A DNA stretch of 64,000 nt from Streptomyces katrae (GTDB taxonomy: Bacteria > Actinomycetota > Actinomycetes > Streptomycetales > Streptomycetaceae). The position numbers and the translations under genes are program-made. The DNA lies in the NCBI RefSeq assembly GCF_000717655.1, contig NZ_JNZY01000015.1, positions 165,383-229,382 of the forward strand. The letters are read 5' to 3'. Positions within the stretch are counted from its first letter, which is position 1; every line of letters begins with the position of its first letter. This document shows, one piece after another, positions 37,227-46,657 of the stretch. The notes under the pieces were generated by a model. That model saw only the letters and a program-made list of their open reading frames with translations. It had not been told where the DNA came from and did no database searches.

Positions 37227-37258
37227 GATTGTGGCGGTCCGTCCGGACCGCCACAATC
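37227..37258 (+). terminator. Perfect 14-bp hairpin between fadH-like gene and thioesterase gene
   Basis: Arms GATTGTGGCGGTCC and GGACCGCCACAATC enclose GTCC, starting 9 bp after the reductase stop and ending 5 bp before the thioesterase start. It could terminate or attenuate, or block the start region; there is no U-tract. Confidence 0.6.
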
Positions 37259-37263
37259 GCCCG

Positions 37264-37677
37264 GTGACGATCTCACCCGCAGACGCAGACAAGATCCTTT
37301 CCGACAACTTCGCGCCCTGGGTGCTCGCCCTCGGACTGACCGTCCAGGAGACCGGCGAGCGGCACGCCGTACTGCGGCTGCCCTGGTCCGAGGCGCTGGC
37401 CCGGGACGGCGGTGGCCTGTCCGGGCAGGCCCTGATGGCCGCCGCCGACACCGCCACCGTCATCGCGGTCTCCGCCGCGCGCGGGGCGTACGGGCCGATG
37501 ACCACCGTCCAGCAGTCGACCAGCTTCCAGCGGCCGGTCCTCGGTACGGACGTGCGGATCGAGGTACGGGTGACCAAGCTCGGCAAGCGGATGGCGTTCG
37601 CCGACATCACCATGACCCCCGAGGGCGCGCCGGAGCCGGCCGCCACGGCTTCGACGGTCTACGCCCTGCTGGGCTGA
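37264..37677 (+). CDS. PaaI-like hotdog thioesterase
   Basis: This 137-aa single-hotdog protein has the active-site region GGGLSGQALMAAADTATVIAVSA, which matches the HGG(x)..aDt of PaaI/ACOT13-like acyl-CoA thioesterases, and a C-terminal strand RIEVRVTKLGKRMAFADITM. It would hydrolyse acyl-CoA, fitting the upstream fatty-acyl reductase. The GTG at 37264 begins 5 bp after a strong hairpin and has no Shine-Dalgarno sequence, so it may be leaderless or depend on the hairpin being open. An in-frame GTG at 37231 lies inside the hairpin arm and is less likely. Confidence 0.85.
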   Translation: MTISPADADKILSDNFAPWVLALGLTVQETGERHAVLRLPWSEALARDGGGLSGQALMAAADTATVIAVSAARGAYGPMTTVQQSTSFQRPVLGTDVRIEVRVTKLGKRMAFADITMTPEGAPEPAATASTVYALLG

Positions 37678-37683
37678 GCCGGG

Positions 37684-38982
37684 GTGCCGGCCCCGGTCCA
37701 CCCCTCGCTCTGGCGCAACCGCGATTTCAACATCTTCTGGCTCGGCCAGGCGCTGTCCGTCCTCGGCGGATCGATCTCGCTGCTCGCGCTGCCCCTGCTG
37801 GTCCTCGAAGCCACCGGATCCGTGGTCCAGATGGGCCTGATCACGGTCATCTCGGGGGCCGCCTCCATCGCGACCGGCCTGTTCGCCGGGTACGTGGTGG
37901 ACCGGACGGACCGGCGCCGCCTGATGATCGCCTGCGATCTCGTACGGGCACTGCTGCTGGGCGCGGTCCCGCTGATCTGGCTGGCCGGGCCGCGGATCTG
38001 GGTGCTGTACGTACTGACGGCGCTGGTCACCGTCCTGAAGACGCTGTTCGACGTGGCGTACGTGACGGCGGTGCCGAACCTGGTGCCCGCCGAGCACCTG
38101 ACCGCCGCCAACGGGCGGCTGACGGCCGCCTTCGCCTTCGGGACCCTGTGCGGGCCGGCGGCGGCGGGGTTCATCGCCGCCGCGCTGGGCCCGGACTGGG
38201 CGCTCGGCGTGGACGGGGTGACCTTCCTGGTCTCGGCCGTGAGCCTGCGGTGGGTGGCCTTGGGCCGGGAGGGGGCCGGCGCGGCGCGGGCCTCCGGGCC
38301 GGCGCCCGGGAAGCTGCACGAGATGTTCGTCGAAGGCTTCCGCTTCCTGTGGGCCCACCCCGTGCTGCGGGCGCTGACCGTGCTGCTCACGCTGCTGACC
38401 TTCGTCACCGTGGGCGCCACCGACCTGCTGATCTTCCGGGTCCGGGAGGAGCTCGGCCAGAGCAAGGCCACCGTCGGCTTCGTCATCGCCCTGAGCGGGC
38501 TGGGCGTCGTCGGCGCGGCCCTCGCCGCCGCGCCGCTGCGCCGGACCCTCGGCTTCGGAGCCTGCTGGCTGGGCTCGACCGCCCTGGTCGGCGGGGCGGT
38601 GGCGGTCACCGGCGTGAGCCGGAGCCTGCCGGTGATCACCGTGGCGGCCGCGGTGTTCATGTTCGGGCTCACCCTCGGCGCGGTCTGCTCCCTGACCCTG
38701 CGCCAGGAGGTGACCCCTGATGCCTTGCTGGGGCGGGTCACCTCCGCGTTCTGGACCGTGCACGGCGCCTCGGGTCCGGTGGGCGCGGCCGTCCTCACGG
38801 TGCTGGCCGCCCGGCACGGGGTCCCGGCGGTCAGCGTGGCCGCCGGCGCCTTCTGCCTGCTGATCGTCGGCGCGGGGCTGCTGACCCCGCTGCGGGGGAG
38901 CCGGGTCGGGGCTGCCCCGGCCGGGGATGCCGTCGCGGGATCCCCGGCCGAGGGGGTGTCGTGCCGATCGGGCCCGGCCTGA
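37684..38982 (+). CDS. MFS transporter
   Basis: This 432-aa membrane protein has about 12 transmembrane segments and the MFS motif A region (GYVVDRTDRRRLMIACD). The sequence resembles actinobacterial drug exporters of the enterobactin-type/MFS_3 group: WRNRDFNIFWLGQALSVLGGSIS at the N-terminus. It starts 6 bp after the thioesterase stop with ATG and is likely co-transcribed. A strong hairpin overlaps its stop codon. The substrate cannot be read from sequence. Confidence 0.9.
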   Translation: MPAPVHPSLWRNRDFNIFWLGQALSVLGGSISLLALPLLVLEATGSVVQMGLITVISGAASIATGLFAGYVVDRTDRRRLMIACDLVRALLLGAVPLIWLAGPRIWVLYVLTALVTVLKTLFDVAYVTAVPNLVPAEHLTAANGRLTAAFAFGTLCGPAAAGFIAAALGPDWALGVDGVTFLVSAVSLRWVALGREGAGAARASGPAPGKLHEMFVEGFRFLWAHPVLRALTVLLTLLTFVTVGATDLLIFRVREELGQSKATVGFVIALSGLGVVGAALAAAPLRRTLGFGACWLGSTALVGGAVAVTGVSRSLPVITVAAAVFMFGLTLGAVCSLTLRQEVTPDALLGRVTSAFWTVHGASGPVGAAVLTVLAARHGVPAVSVAAGAFCLLIVGAGLLTPLRGSRVGAAPAGDAVAGSPAEGVSCRSGPA

Positions 38983-38998
38983 TCGGCACGACACCCCC
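38952..38998 (+). terminator. Perfect 18-bp hairpin spanning the MFS gene stop
   Basis: Arms 38952–38969 and 38981–38998 (GGGGGTGTCGTGCCGATC and its complement) enclose an 11-nt loop; the gene's TGA (38980–38982) lies at the loop/arm edge. A very stable transcription end point for the reductase-thioesterase-MFS unit. Confidence 0.85.
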
Positions 38999-39056
38999 TG
39001 ACTTCGGCCGCCGGATCAAGGCTGTCGTGGAGGCGTCCTGAGCGGCGGCCGAAGCC

Positions 39057-39107
39057 TGCGGGGTCAGAACCACTGCGCAGTCAGAAGCCCTGCGGGGTCA
39101 GAACCTC
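39057..39107. repeat. Three tandem 17-bp units at the 3' end of the peptidase gene
   Basis: Units start at 39057, 39074 and 39091 (TGCGGGGTCAGAACC, TGCGCAGTCAGAAGC, TGCGGGGTCAGAACC plus 2 nt each). The third contains the peptidase stop codon, so the others are copies of the gene's 3' end. Confidence 0.7.
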
Positions 39108-40657
39108 CGGTCGGAGAGGGCCGGGAAGCGCTGCGGCGACTGCGGGGCGATCTCCGAGCGGCGCTCCGGCGAGCCCGGCGTCGTCCGGCAGGTCACGTCC
39201 TGGGCGGGCAGCTTGCCTGTCGTCAGATAGGAGTTGACCGTCGCGTTGGCGCAGGAGTTCGGGTCGACGAGGTACACGCCGTGGCCCTCCCCGCCCATCG
39301 CGAGCACCATCCGTGAACCCTTGAGCGCCTTGTGCAGGCCCTGGCCGCTGACCAGCGGGGTCTGGGAGTCCCACTCGTTCTGCACCGTCAGCACGTCGGT
39401 CTTCGTCTTCATCGGCGTCGCGGGCTCGATCGGCCGCCGCCAGTCGGAGCAGGGCTTGATGTTGGAGGCGAAGTCCCCGTAGAGCGGGTACTTGACCTTG
39501 TCCTTGGCGGCCTCCCGTGCGTACTGCTCCGGGTAGCGGGGCCATTCCGTGTCCCCGCACACCACGGCCAGGAACACGGCCGTGCCGTTGTCCGACGCCG
39601 GCTCCGCGGCGGGCTTCAGCCACTTTCGCTGGGGCGCCGTCGGCTTGACGGGCTTTCCGTCCGCAGCGTCCTTGAGCGCCTTGACGAGCGGCGCCGCCTG
39701 CGAGGGGTAGAAGAACGCTCCGCGCGCGGTGCGGATGTCGTCGCCCGTGAGCTTGATGCCGTCGAACTCGATCGGCTGCTTGTCCGCCCGGGCCACCAGG
39801 TCCCAGAAGGTCTTGGAGACCGCGTCCGGGGTGTCGCCGAGCTGGAACTCGGCCGCCCGCTCGGCCGTCCACTGCGTCCACCGCTGGAACGCCGGCTCCG
39901 CCTCGGTCGCCCACACCTGGATCATGCCGCGCCACGCGCGCTGCGGGTCCACGCCGCTGTCGAGCACGAAGCGGTCGCTGCGGTTCGGGAACATCTGCGT
40001 GTACACCGCGCCCAGGTACGTGCCGTACGAGTATCCGACGTACGAGATCTTCTTCTCACCCAGCGCGGCGCGGATCGCGTCCATGTCGCGTGCGGTGTTG
40101 CGGGTGGTGATGAACGGCAGCACCGAGCCCGCCTTCTCGCGGCACTTCTCGGCGACCGTACGCGCCCAGGTCACGTCCGCCTGGAACGTCTCCTCCTTGT
40201 ATGGCCGGTCGATGTTCTGCTCGGCGTCGGTCAGCCCGCAGGTGATCGGGCTGGAGGCGCCGACGCCGCGCGGGTCGAAGCCGATCAGGTCGTACTGGTC
40301 GCGCCCGTCCTTGGGCATCAGCTCGTTCATCATCAGCGGCAGGTCGAGCCCTGAACCGCCCGGCCCGCCCGGGTTCAGCAGCATGGCACCGTGCCGCGCG
40401 GCCGGGTTCTCGCTCTTCATCCGCGATATCGCGAGGTCGATCGTGGCGCCCTGGGGGCGCCGGTAGTCGAGCGGGACCTTGATGGTCGCGCACTCGTACG
40501 AGGCCGGCTGGTCGGTGCTGCAGCGCTGCCACGCGGGCTTCTGCGGGGTGTACTCGGCGGTCGTGGCGGCGACCGCCCCGGTCGCGGAGAGCAGGGGGAT
40601 CGTGGTCGCGATCAGACCGGCTGCGGCGAGTACCGGTGCGAGGCGTTTCATGTTCAC
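39098..40657 (-). CDS. Secreted tripeptidyl aminopeptidase-like hydrolase (SlpD/SlpE type)
   Basis: This 519-aa protein has a signal peptide (1–about 31, AVAATTAEY) and an alpha/beta hydrolase core with the oxyanion motif NPGGPGGSG (95–103), the nucleophile S210 in GYSYGTYLG, and a TAP-type C-terminal domain (about 390–490) with EWDSQTP and GEGHGVYL bearing the catalytic Asp and His. Streptomyces SlpD/E and tripeptidyl aminopeptidase remove N-terminal tripeptides from secreted proteins. Start GTG 40657 or ATG 40651 are both possible; GGAAGG lies upstream. It would act outside the cell in protein turnover. Confidence 0.93.
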   Translation of the reverse strand: MNMKRLAPVLAAAGLIATTIPLLSATGAVAATTAEYTPQKPAWQRCSTDQPASYECATIKVPLDYRRPQGATIDLAISRMKSENPAARHGAMLLNPGGPGGSGLDLPLMMNELMPKDGRDQYDLIGFDPRGVGASSPITCGLTDAEQNIDRPYKEETFQADVTWARTVAEKCREKAGSVLPFITTRNTARDMDAIRAALGEKKISYVGYSYGTYLGAVYTQMFPNRSDRFVLDSGVDPQRAWRGMIQVWATEAEPAFQRWTQWTAERAAEFQLGDTPDAVSKTFWDLVARADKQPIEFDGIKLTGDDIRTARGAFFYPSQAAPLVKALKDAADGKPVKPTAPQRKWLKPAAEPASDNGTAVFLAVVCGDTEWPRYPEQYAREAAKDKVKYPLYGDFASNIKPCSDWRRPIEPATPMKTKTDVLTVQNEWDSQTPLVSGQGLHKALKGSRMVLAMGGEGHGVYLVDPNSCANATVNSYLTTGKLPAQDVTCRTTPGSPERRSEIAPQSPQRFPALSDRRF

Positions 40658-40890
40658 GAAGAGCCGTTTCCTTCCGTGAATTCGATGGCCTCATCACCTT
40701 GTTGCACGCGGGCTCCGGGCGAATCATCCCGAAGGGTCGGTCCGTATGCTCCTCACGAACGAGCTCACATCCGGACAACTGGCCGACACGCGGAAGGAGT
40801 CGATGTCGGTGGGCCCGTCCGCGGGCAGCGCGCGGCGGGCGGGAGCAGCGGAGCAGCGGGAGCAGAACCGGGCGCGGGAGGGCTGCCGGG

Positions 40891-42012
40891 TCAGGAGGAG
40901 CGGCCGCTGACGCGTTCGATGGCGACCATCGCCGCGTCGTCGCCCAGGCTGCCGCCGGGGGAGTGGGCCAGCAGGTCCGCGCACAGGTGGCCCAGTAGGG
41001 CGTCCGGGCCGTCGCCCTGCCAGTGCGCGGCGCGCTCCGGCAGGGGGTAGAACTCGCCGGCGGCGTCGCGGGCCTCGATGACGCCGTCCGTGTACAGGAG
41101 GATGACGTCGCCCGGCTCGAAGGAGAAGGACTGGGCGGCGAAGCCGGTGTCCACGTACTGCGTCAGGCCCAGTGGCGGCGCCGGGTGGTCCACCTCGAGG
41201 GGGACGATCCGGCCACCGCGCAGCAGAAGCGGCGGCGGGTGCCCGCAGCTGATGAGCCGTACGGTCATCTCCTGATCGGGGATGTCCAGGACCGCCGCCG
41301 TGGTGAACGCCTCGCCGGGGTCGTCGGCCGGCTCGCCCGTGCCGTCCGGGTCCGCCGCCACGGCGGCCTCCAGGTGGGCGACGAGGGTGGGCAGGTCCGC
41401 CTCCTGGTGGGCGGCGGCCCGGAACGCGCCGAGGACCAGCGCGGCGTCCCCGACCGCCTCCAGGCCCTTGCCGCGGACGTCGCCGATGATCAGCCGGGTG
41501 CCGTGCGGGGTGCGGGTGGCGGCGTACAGGTCCCCGCCGATCTGGGCCTCGGCCTCCGCGGCCAGGTAGACGGAGGCCAGCCGCAGTGGACCCATCCGGT
41601 CGCGGAGCGGCCGCAGGACCACCTCCTGGGCGGCCTCGGCGACCGAGCGCAGCTGGATCAGCTGTTTCTCGTGGGCCTCGCGCAAATGTGCGAAGAGGGT
41701 CACGAAGACCGAGATCAGGACCAGGGCAATGATCTGGAAGGTGTGGTTCAGATCGGTCACGGTGGTCCGCGTCACGGCGACCGTCACCTGGGCCAGGACG
41801 GCCACCGCGCCGACGAATCCCGTCATCCGCGGCCCGGCGAAGGAGGCGGTGAGGGCCGGGGCCGCGACCAGGAAGGGACCCAGATGGACATCGGGCGGCG
41901 CGAGGACGTCGACCACCGTGACGACCGCGATCAGCGCGAAGGGAACCGCCAGCAGGGGCAGGCCCGGTTCGCCGACCTGGCGGAGACTCGGATGCGGCGG
42001 CCGGGGGTCCAT
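40891..42012 (-). CDS. Membrane PP2C/SpoIIE-family serine phosphatase
   Basis: This 373-aa protein has three to four N-terminal transmembrane segments (about 20–115) and a C-terminal SpoIIE-type PP2C domain (about 145–370) with intact metal-ligand motifs GGDLY, IGDVRGKGLEA, LLYTDGVIEARD and DDAAMVAIE. No PAS, GAF or ATPase domain is present, so it is a minimal membrane-anchored phosphatase, likely acting on an anti-sigma-factor antagonist. ATG 42012 is taken; a GTG at 42027 with GAGGGGG upstream is also plausible. It is divergent from the next phosphatase gene with about 190 bp between them, suggesting shared regulation. Confidence 0.9.
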   Translation of the reverse strand: MDPRPPHPSLRQVGEPGLPLLAVPFALIAVVTVVDVLAPPDVHLGPFLVAAPALTASFAGPRMTGFVGAVAVLAQVTVAVTRTTVTDLNHTFQIIALVLISVFVTLFAHLREAHEKQLIQLRSVAEAAQEVVLRPLRDRMGPLRLASVYLAAEAEAQIGGDLYAATRTPHGTRLIIGDVRGKGLEAVGDAALVLGAFRAAAHQEADLPTLVAHLEAAVAADPDGTGEPADDPGEAFTTAAVLDIPDQEMTVRLISCGHPPPLLLRGGRIVPLEVDHPAPPLGLTQYVDTGFAAQSFSFEPGDVILLYTDGVIEARDAAGEFYPLPERAAHWQGDGPDALLGHLCADLLAHSPGGSLGDDAAMVAIERVSGRSS

Positions 42013-42219
42013 GACTCCTGCATACACCGCGCCCCCTCTTCCCGCGCTCCGTCGTCCGGCCGCTCGCTCCGTCGTACGGCCCCATCGGGGTGCGGCTGTG
42101 CTGCCGGTGCGGGGGAGTGGAGAGAGGATGGGAGACACCCCGGGGCGCGGACCCCGGGCGCGGAGAGCGAGCGGGCCGATGTACCGCCCCTGGGCAGCGG
42201 ACGGGAAGGAGCGGCCGGC

Positions 42220-44316
42220 ATGAGTACGGCGGACGCCTTCCCGGCCGATGCGGAACCGGCGCACATCGGCCCCTCCACCGGGCCGGGCCTGCTCGACGTG
42301 CTCGGAGTCGCGGCGGTGGTCCTCGACGCGGAGGGGCGGATCACGCTCTGGAGCCCGCAGGCCGAGGAGCTGTTCGGCTACACCGCCGACGAGGCGCTCG
42401 GCCGGTTCGCGGCGCAGCTGCTCGTCGACGACGAGCACCTGGGGCTGGTCCTCTCCCTCTTCGAGAACGTGATGGCCGGCGGAGAGCCCTGGGCCGGGGC
42501 GTTCCCCGTCGTGCACAAGGACGGCAGCAGCCGGGTGGCGGAATTCCGCAACATGCGGCTCGAGGACGGCCAAGGCCGGCTCTACGCCCTCGGCATCGCC
42601 TCCGACCAGGCCACCCTGCGGCGTGTGGAGCGCGACCTGGCCCTGTCGATGCGGCTGGTCGCCCAGTCCCCGATCGGCCTGGCCGTCCTGGACTCCGACC
42701 TGCGCTACGTCCTGGTCAATCCGGCCCTGGAGAGCATCAACGGCCTGTCCGCCGCCGAGCACATCGGCCGCCAGGTCCATGAGGTGCTGCCCCGTTTGGA
42801 CGCAGCGTCCATCGAGGAATCGATGCGGTCGGTCCTGTCCACCGGCAGGCCCCAGCTGGATCGGTTCACCGTCGGCCGTACCCCCGCGGATCCCGACCAG
42901 GACCACGCCTGGTCCGTCTCCCTCTACCGGCTCGACGACCCGGCCGGGCGGCCGATCGGGGTCGCCGCGTCCGTCGTCGACGTCACCGAGCAGCACAAGA
43001 CCTCGGTGGCCGTCGCCCTGGCCCGCCAGCGGCTCGCCCTGATCGCCGACGCCTCCGTGCGCATCGGCACCACCCTCGACCTTTGGGTCACGGCGCGCGA
43101 GCTCGGCGACATCGCCGTGCCGCACCTGGCCGACCTGGCGACGGTCGACGTCCTCGACGCCGTGCTCACGGGAGACCACCCGCCCGGGGACCCGACGGAC
43201 GAGACCGTGCGCTTCCGCGCCCTCGCCGTCAAGGCCTCGCGCCCCACCCCCGCCACCCTCGCGGCCGACCCGGTCGGCTCGATCGCCCGCTACGACGCCA
43301 CCCGGGTGGTCACCCAGTGCGTACAGTCCGCCCGCCCCGTGCTCCTGGCGGACCTCACGAAGGGCGACCTCCCCAGCGTCGCCCGGGACGCCGCGGCCGC
43401 CACCCTGCTCGCCGAGGCCGGGCTCCACTCGTACCTCGCGGTGCCGCTGATCGCCCGCGGCGAGGTCATCGGGGCCCTCGGCCTCCAACGCACCGACAAC
43501 CCGCTGCCGTTCGACCAGGACGACGTCCTGCTCGCCAGTGAACTGGCGGCCCGCGCCGCCGTCTGCATCGACAACGCCCGCTGGTACCAGAAGCAGCGCC
43601 GGACCGCCCTGACCCTCCAGCGCCATCTGCTGCCCCACCACCCCACTCCCACCCCGGGCCTGGAGATCGCCTACCGCTACCAGCCCGCCGGGGCCGCCGG
43701 CGAAGTCGGCGGCGACTGGTTCGACGTCATCCCGCTGCCCGACGACAAGACCGCCCTCGTGGTCGGGGACGTCATGGGGAGCGGCATCAACGCCGCCGCC
43801 ACCATGGGCCAACTGCGCACGGCCGCCCGCACACTGGCCGAGCTCGACCTCGACCCGGCCACCGTCCTGGCCCGGCTCGACCACACCACCACCGGGCTCG
43901 GGCACACCATGGCCACCTGCGTGATCGTCGTCTACGACCCCCACCGCAACCGGTGCCGCATCGCGACCGCCGGCCACCTGCCGCCCGTACGCACGAGCCC
44001 CGGGCGCCCGACCGAGCTCCTCGACCTGCCGACCGGGGCGCCTCTGGGCGTCGGCGGCGTACCCTTCGAGGCCACCGCCCTCGACCTGGGCGTCGGCGAC
44101 GAGCTCGTCCTGTACACCGACGGGCTCGTCGAGACCCGCGACCAGGACATCGACACTCGCCTGGAGGCGCTCACTTCGCTGCTCGGCGACCCGGTCCGTC
44201 CCCTCGAGGAGACCTGTGACCTGCTGCTGAGTGAACTGCGGCAGCCGGACGACCGCGACGACGTGGCCCTGCTCATCGCCCGGACCCGCCCGCTGTCCGA
44301 GGCGCCGGGGGAGTAG
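42220..44316 (+). CDS. PAS-PAS-GAF-PP2C (SpoIIE) phosphatase
   Basis: This 698-aa protein has two PAS domains (about 20–140: LWSPQAEELFGYTADEAL; and 150–265: VLVNPALESINGLSAAEH), a GAF domain (about 285–455), and a C-terminal SpoIIE PP2C domain (about 480–690) with GGDWFDVIPL, VVGDVMGSGINA, LVLYTDGLVETRD and DDVALLIART intact. It has no C-terminal ATPase, unlike two of the other paralogues here. It probably dephosphorylates an anti-anti-sigma factor in response to a small molecule or redox state sensed by the PAS/GAF domains. ATG 42220 has AAGGAG upstream. It is a single-gene unit. Confidence 0.93.
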   Translation: MSTADAFPADAEPAHIGPSTGPGLLDVLGVAAVVLDAEGRITLWSPQAEELFGYTADEALGRFAAQLLVDDEHLGLVLSLFENVMAGGEPWAGAFPVVHKDGSSRVAEFRNMRLEDGQGRLYALGIASDQATLRRVERDLALSMRLVAQSPIGLAVLDSDLRYVLVNPALESINGLSAAEHIGRQVHEVLPRLDAASIEESMRSVLSTGRPQLDRFTVGRTPADPDQDHAWSVSLYRLDDPAGRPIGVAASVVDVTEQHKTSVAVALARQRLALIADASVRIGTTLDLWVTARELGDIAVPHLADLATVDVLDAVLTGDHPPGDPTDETVRFRALAVKASRPTPATLAADPVGSIARYDATRVVTQCVQSARPVLLADLTKGDLPSVARDAAAATLLAEAGLHSYLAVPLIARGEVIGALGLQRTDNPLPFDQDDVLLASELAARAAVCIDNARWYQKQRRTALTLQRHLLPHHPTPTPGLEIAYRYQPAGAAGEVGGDWFDVIPLPDDKTALVVGDVMGSGINAAATMGQLRTAARTLAELDLDPATVLARLDHTTTGLGHTMATCVIVVYDPHRNRCRIATAGHLPPVRTSPGRPTELLDLPTGAPLGVGGVPFEATALDLGVGDELVLYTDGLVETRDQDIDTRLEALTSLLGDPVRPLEETCDLLLSELRQPDDRDDVALLIARTRPLSEAPGE

Positions 44317-44505
44317 CGCCCGCACGGTACCAGCCTTTCGAGGCGTTGCCCGGATGTTTGTCCATTCGTGATGGTCCTTCCAAACAGGCACCACAACTGG
44401 CACTAGCGTCCCGTGGCACCCGGGGAGCGCGGGTGCCACGGCACGGTCAACTGCCGGAGCCCGAGCGGCCGCAGCCCCTCCCGGTCCACGCAGCAAGGAG
44501 GCACA

Positions 44506-45228
44506 GTGCTGTCTTTCCGTCGGTCGGCCGTCGGCAGCATGTCGGTAGCTTCGAGACACGTGATGGCTACGGGCGTCGTCATCGGCGCCCTCGCCTTCAC
44601 CCTGATCGCGTTGCTGATCCCCGTGCAGAAGTTCGGCGGGAGGAACGCCGCGGCCGCCACGGCTCCGGCGGCCGAGGACGACGGCGCCGGTATCCAGAGC
44701 ACGGCCTTCGGGCCGCTCACCCCCCAGGACCGGGACTTCGTCCGCAAGGTGCGGCTCGCCGGCCTGTGGGAGCTGCCCGCAGGGCGCCAAGCCCTGCAGC
44801 GCGGCACCCGGCCCGCGATCCGCACCGCCGGGGAGCACCTCGTCGACGGCCACACCGAACTGGACCGCAGGGTCCTGGAGGTGGGGCAGGCCCTCGGCAT
44901 GGAACTCCCCAGCAGACCCAGCGCACAGCAGCAGGGCTGGCTCGACCAGATGGACCAGGCCCAAGGACCCCAGTACGAGCAGCTGTTCGTCCAGCTGCTG
45001 CGCAGGGCCCACGGCAAGGTGTTCACCGTCGTGGCCCAGATCCGGGCACAAACCCGCAATTCCATGGTCCGGGCCCTGGCCACGGACGCCAACAACACCG
45101 TCCTGGACCACATTTCGGTCCTCGAGGCCAGCGGGCTGGTCGACTTCGACGGCCTCGCGGACGCCCCGCCGGGCACCCCCTCCGCGCCGCCCCCCGCCTT
45201 CTCCCCCAATTCCCGACCGACGAAGTGA
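44506..45228 (+). CDS. DUF4142 membrane-anchored protein
   Basis: This 240-aa protein has an N-terminal transmembrane anchor (about 18–42) and a DUF4142 four-helix domain (about 70–205: LTPQDRDFVRKVRLAGLWELPAGR, AGEHLVDGHTELDRR, FVQLLRRAHGKVFTVVAQIRAQT). DUF4142 is a ferritin-like-looking helical domain of unknown function common in secreted proteins. The GTG start has AAGGAGG. It is followed after 9 bp by a DUF1996 gene, and then, past a terminator, an ECF sigma factor gene. Confidence 0.85.
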   Translation: MLSFRRSAVGSMSVASRHVMATGVVIGALAFTLIALLIPVQKFGGRNAAAATAPAAEDDGAGIQSTAFGPLTPQDRDFVRKVRLAGLWELPAGRQALQRGTRPAIRTAGEHLVDGHTELDRRVLEVGQALGMELPSRPSAQQQGWLDQMDQAQGPQYEQLFVQLLRRAHGKVFTVVAQIRAQTRNSMVRALATDANNTVLDHISVLEASGLVDFDGLADAPPGTPSAPPPAFSPNSRPTK

Positions 45229-45237
45229 AGTGATCGC

Positions 45238-46653
45238 ATGAGTCAAAAGGGCCACAAACGCCGTCTGCGGCCGAAGCACAAGATCCTCGCCGCGATGTCC
45301 GCCCTGGTCCTGGGCGGTGGTGGGGTCGTGTTCGTCTCGCAGGGCGCCTTCGCAGGGCAGGATTCCCGTAACGCGCCCGTGACCGCCACCATCGACTGCC
45401 CGGACGTGGGCGACAAGCTCGACAACGTTCCCGACCCGGCCCGCAACGAGGTGGACGCGAACCTGGCGCAGCTCGACACCCAGGTCGCCGACGCCTACAA
45501 GCAGCTCTCCTCCGGCCAGGCCAATCGCAAGGCGCTGCTCGGCGGACTGAAGCAGCAGCGCGACAAGACCATCACCAACCTGTCCGACACGCTCGGGAAG
45601 GCGGGCCAGAAGCCCGCCGGACTGCAGGGGCTCAGCGGGTGCGTGATGAAGGAGGCGGCGGCCGCCGACCCGGCGGACGAGCCGGCCGCCGACAACGGTG
45701 GCCAGGACGCCGCGAAGCAGAGCGCACCGCAACAGCAGCAGCAACAGCAACAGCAGCAACAGCAGGCCAAGGGCGGACCGGCCCGCAGCGACTTCGTGGC
45801 CATCGGCAACGTGAAGCCCAACGTGCGCAAGCCCGCCGCCCGCGGGGGCGCCTCCACCGGATCCTTCGCCGTGCAGTGCGGGCGCAACGAGAACGGCCAC
45901 TTCAACCCGGACAACGTCATCGTCGCGCCGGGTGTGAGCAACGGCGCCCACCACATGCACGACTACGTGGGCAACAAGACCACCGACGCCTTCTCCACCA
46001 ACAACAGCCTCGCCCAGTCCGGGACCACCTGCACCAACGGCGACCAGTCGACGTACTACTGGCCGGTGCTGCGCCTGCGCGACGGCAAGGCGGAGAAGGA
46101 CGCCAAGGCGCCCGGCGGCGGCCAGGACGCGAACGTCGGCACGATCCTGAAGCCGAAGCAGGTGACCATCGAGTTCAAGGGCAGCCCCGTGAGCAAGGTC
46201 GCGGCGATGCCCCGCTTCATGCGGATCATCACCGGCGACGCCAAGGCCCTCACCAACGGCAACGCCAACGCGAACGCGTCGTGGAGCTGCACCGGCTTCG
46301 AGAACCGCCAGCTGAAGGACAAGTACCCGGTGTGCCCCAAGGGCAGTGACGTCGTACGGACGTTCAACTTCCAGAGCTGCTGGGACGGCAAGAACATCGA
46401 CAGCGCCAACCACCGCACCCACGTGGCCTTCGCCGATGCCAACGGCAACTGCAAGAAGGGCTTCAAGGCCATCCCGCAGCTGGTGCAGCGGATCGTGTAC
46501 AGCGTTCCGCCCGGCTCCCGGTTCGCCGTGGACAGCTTCCCCGAGCAGCTCCACAAGCCGGCGACCGACCACGGAGACTTCATCAACGTCATGTCGAACG
46601 GCCTGATGGCCGGTGCGGTGCGCTGCATCAACGACGGGCGCGCCTGCCGCTGA
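45238..46653 (+). CDS. Secreted DUF1996 protein with polyglutamine tract
   Basis: This 471-aa protein has a signal peptide-like N-terminus (about 15–38), a linker with 12 consecutive Gln encoded by mixed CAA/CAG codons (about residues 164–175), and a C-terminal DUF1996 domain (about 215–465) with the family's GAHHMHDYVGN, STYYWPVL and NFQSCWDGKN motifs and several Cys. DUF1996 is found in secreted fungal and actinobacterial proteins; its biochemical role is unknown. Nine bp separate it from the DUF4142 gene, so they form one unit. A terminator hairpin follows. Confidence 0.88.
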   Translation: MSQKGHKRRLRPKHKILAAMSALVLGGGGVVFVSQGAFAGQDSRNAPVTATIDCPDVGDKLDNVPDPARNEVDANLAQLDTQVADAYKQLSSGQANRKALLGGLKQQRDKTITNLSDTLGKAGQKPAGLQGLSGCVMKEAAAADPADEPAADNGGQDAAKQSAPQQQQQQQQQQQQAKGGPARSDFVAIGNVKPNVRKPAARGGASTGSFAVQCGRNENGHFNPDNVIVAPGVSNGAHHMHDYVGNKTTDAFSTNNSLAQSGTTCTNGDQSTYYWPVLRLRDGKAEKDAKAPGGGQDANVGTILKPKQVTIEFKGSPVSKVAAMPRFMRIITGDAKALTNGNANANASWSCTGFENRQLKDKYPVCPKGSDVVRTFNFQSCWDGKNIDSANHRTHVAFADANGNCKKGFKAIPQLVQRIVYSVPPGSRFAVDSFPEQLHKPATDHGDFINVMSNGLMAGAVRCINDGRACR

Positions 46654-46657
46654 GTCC

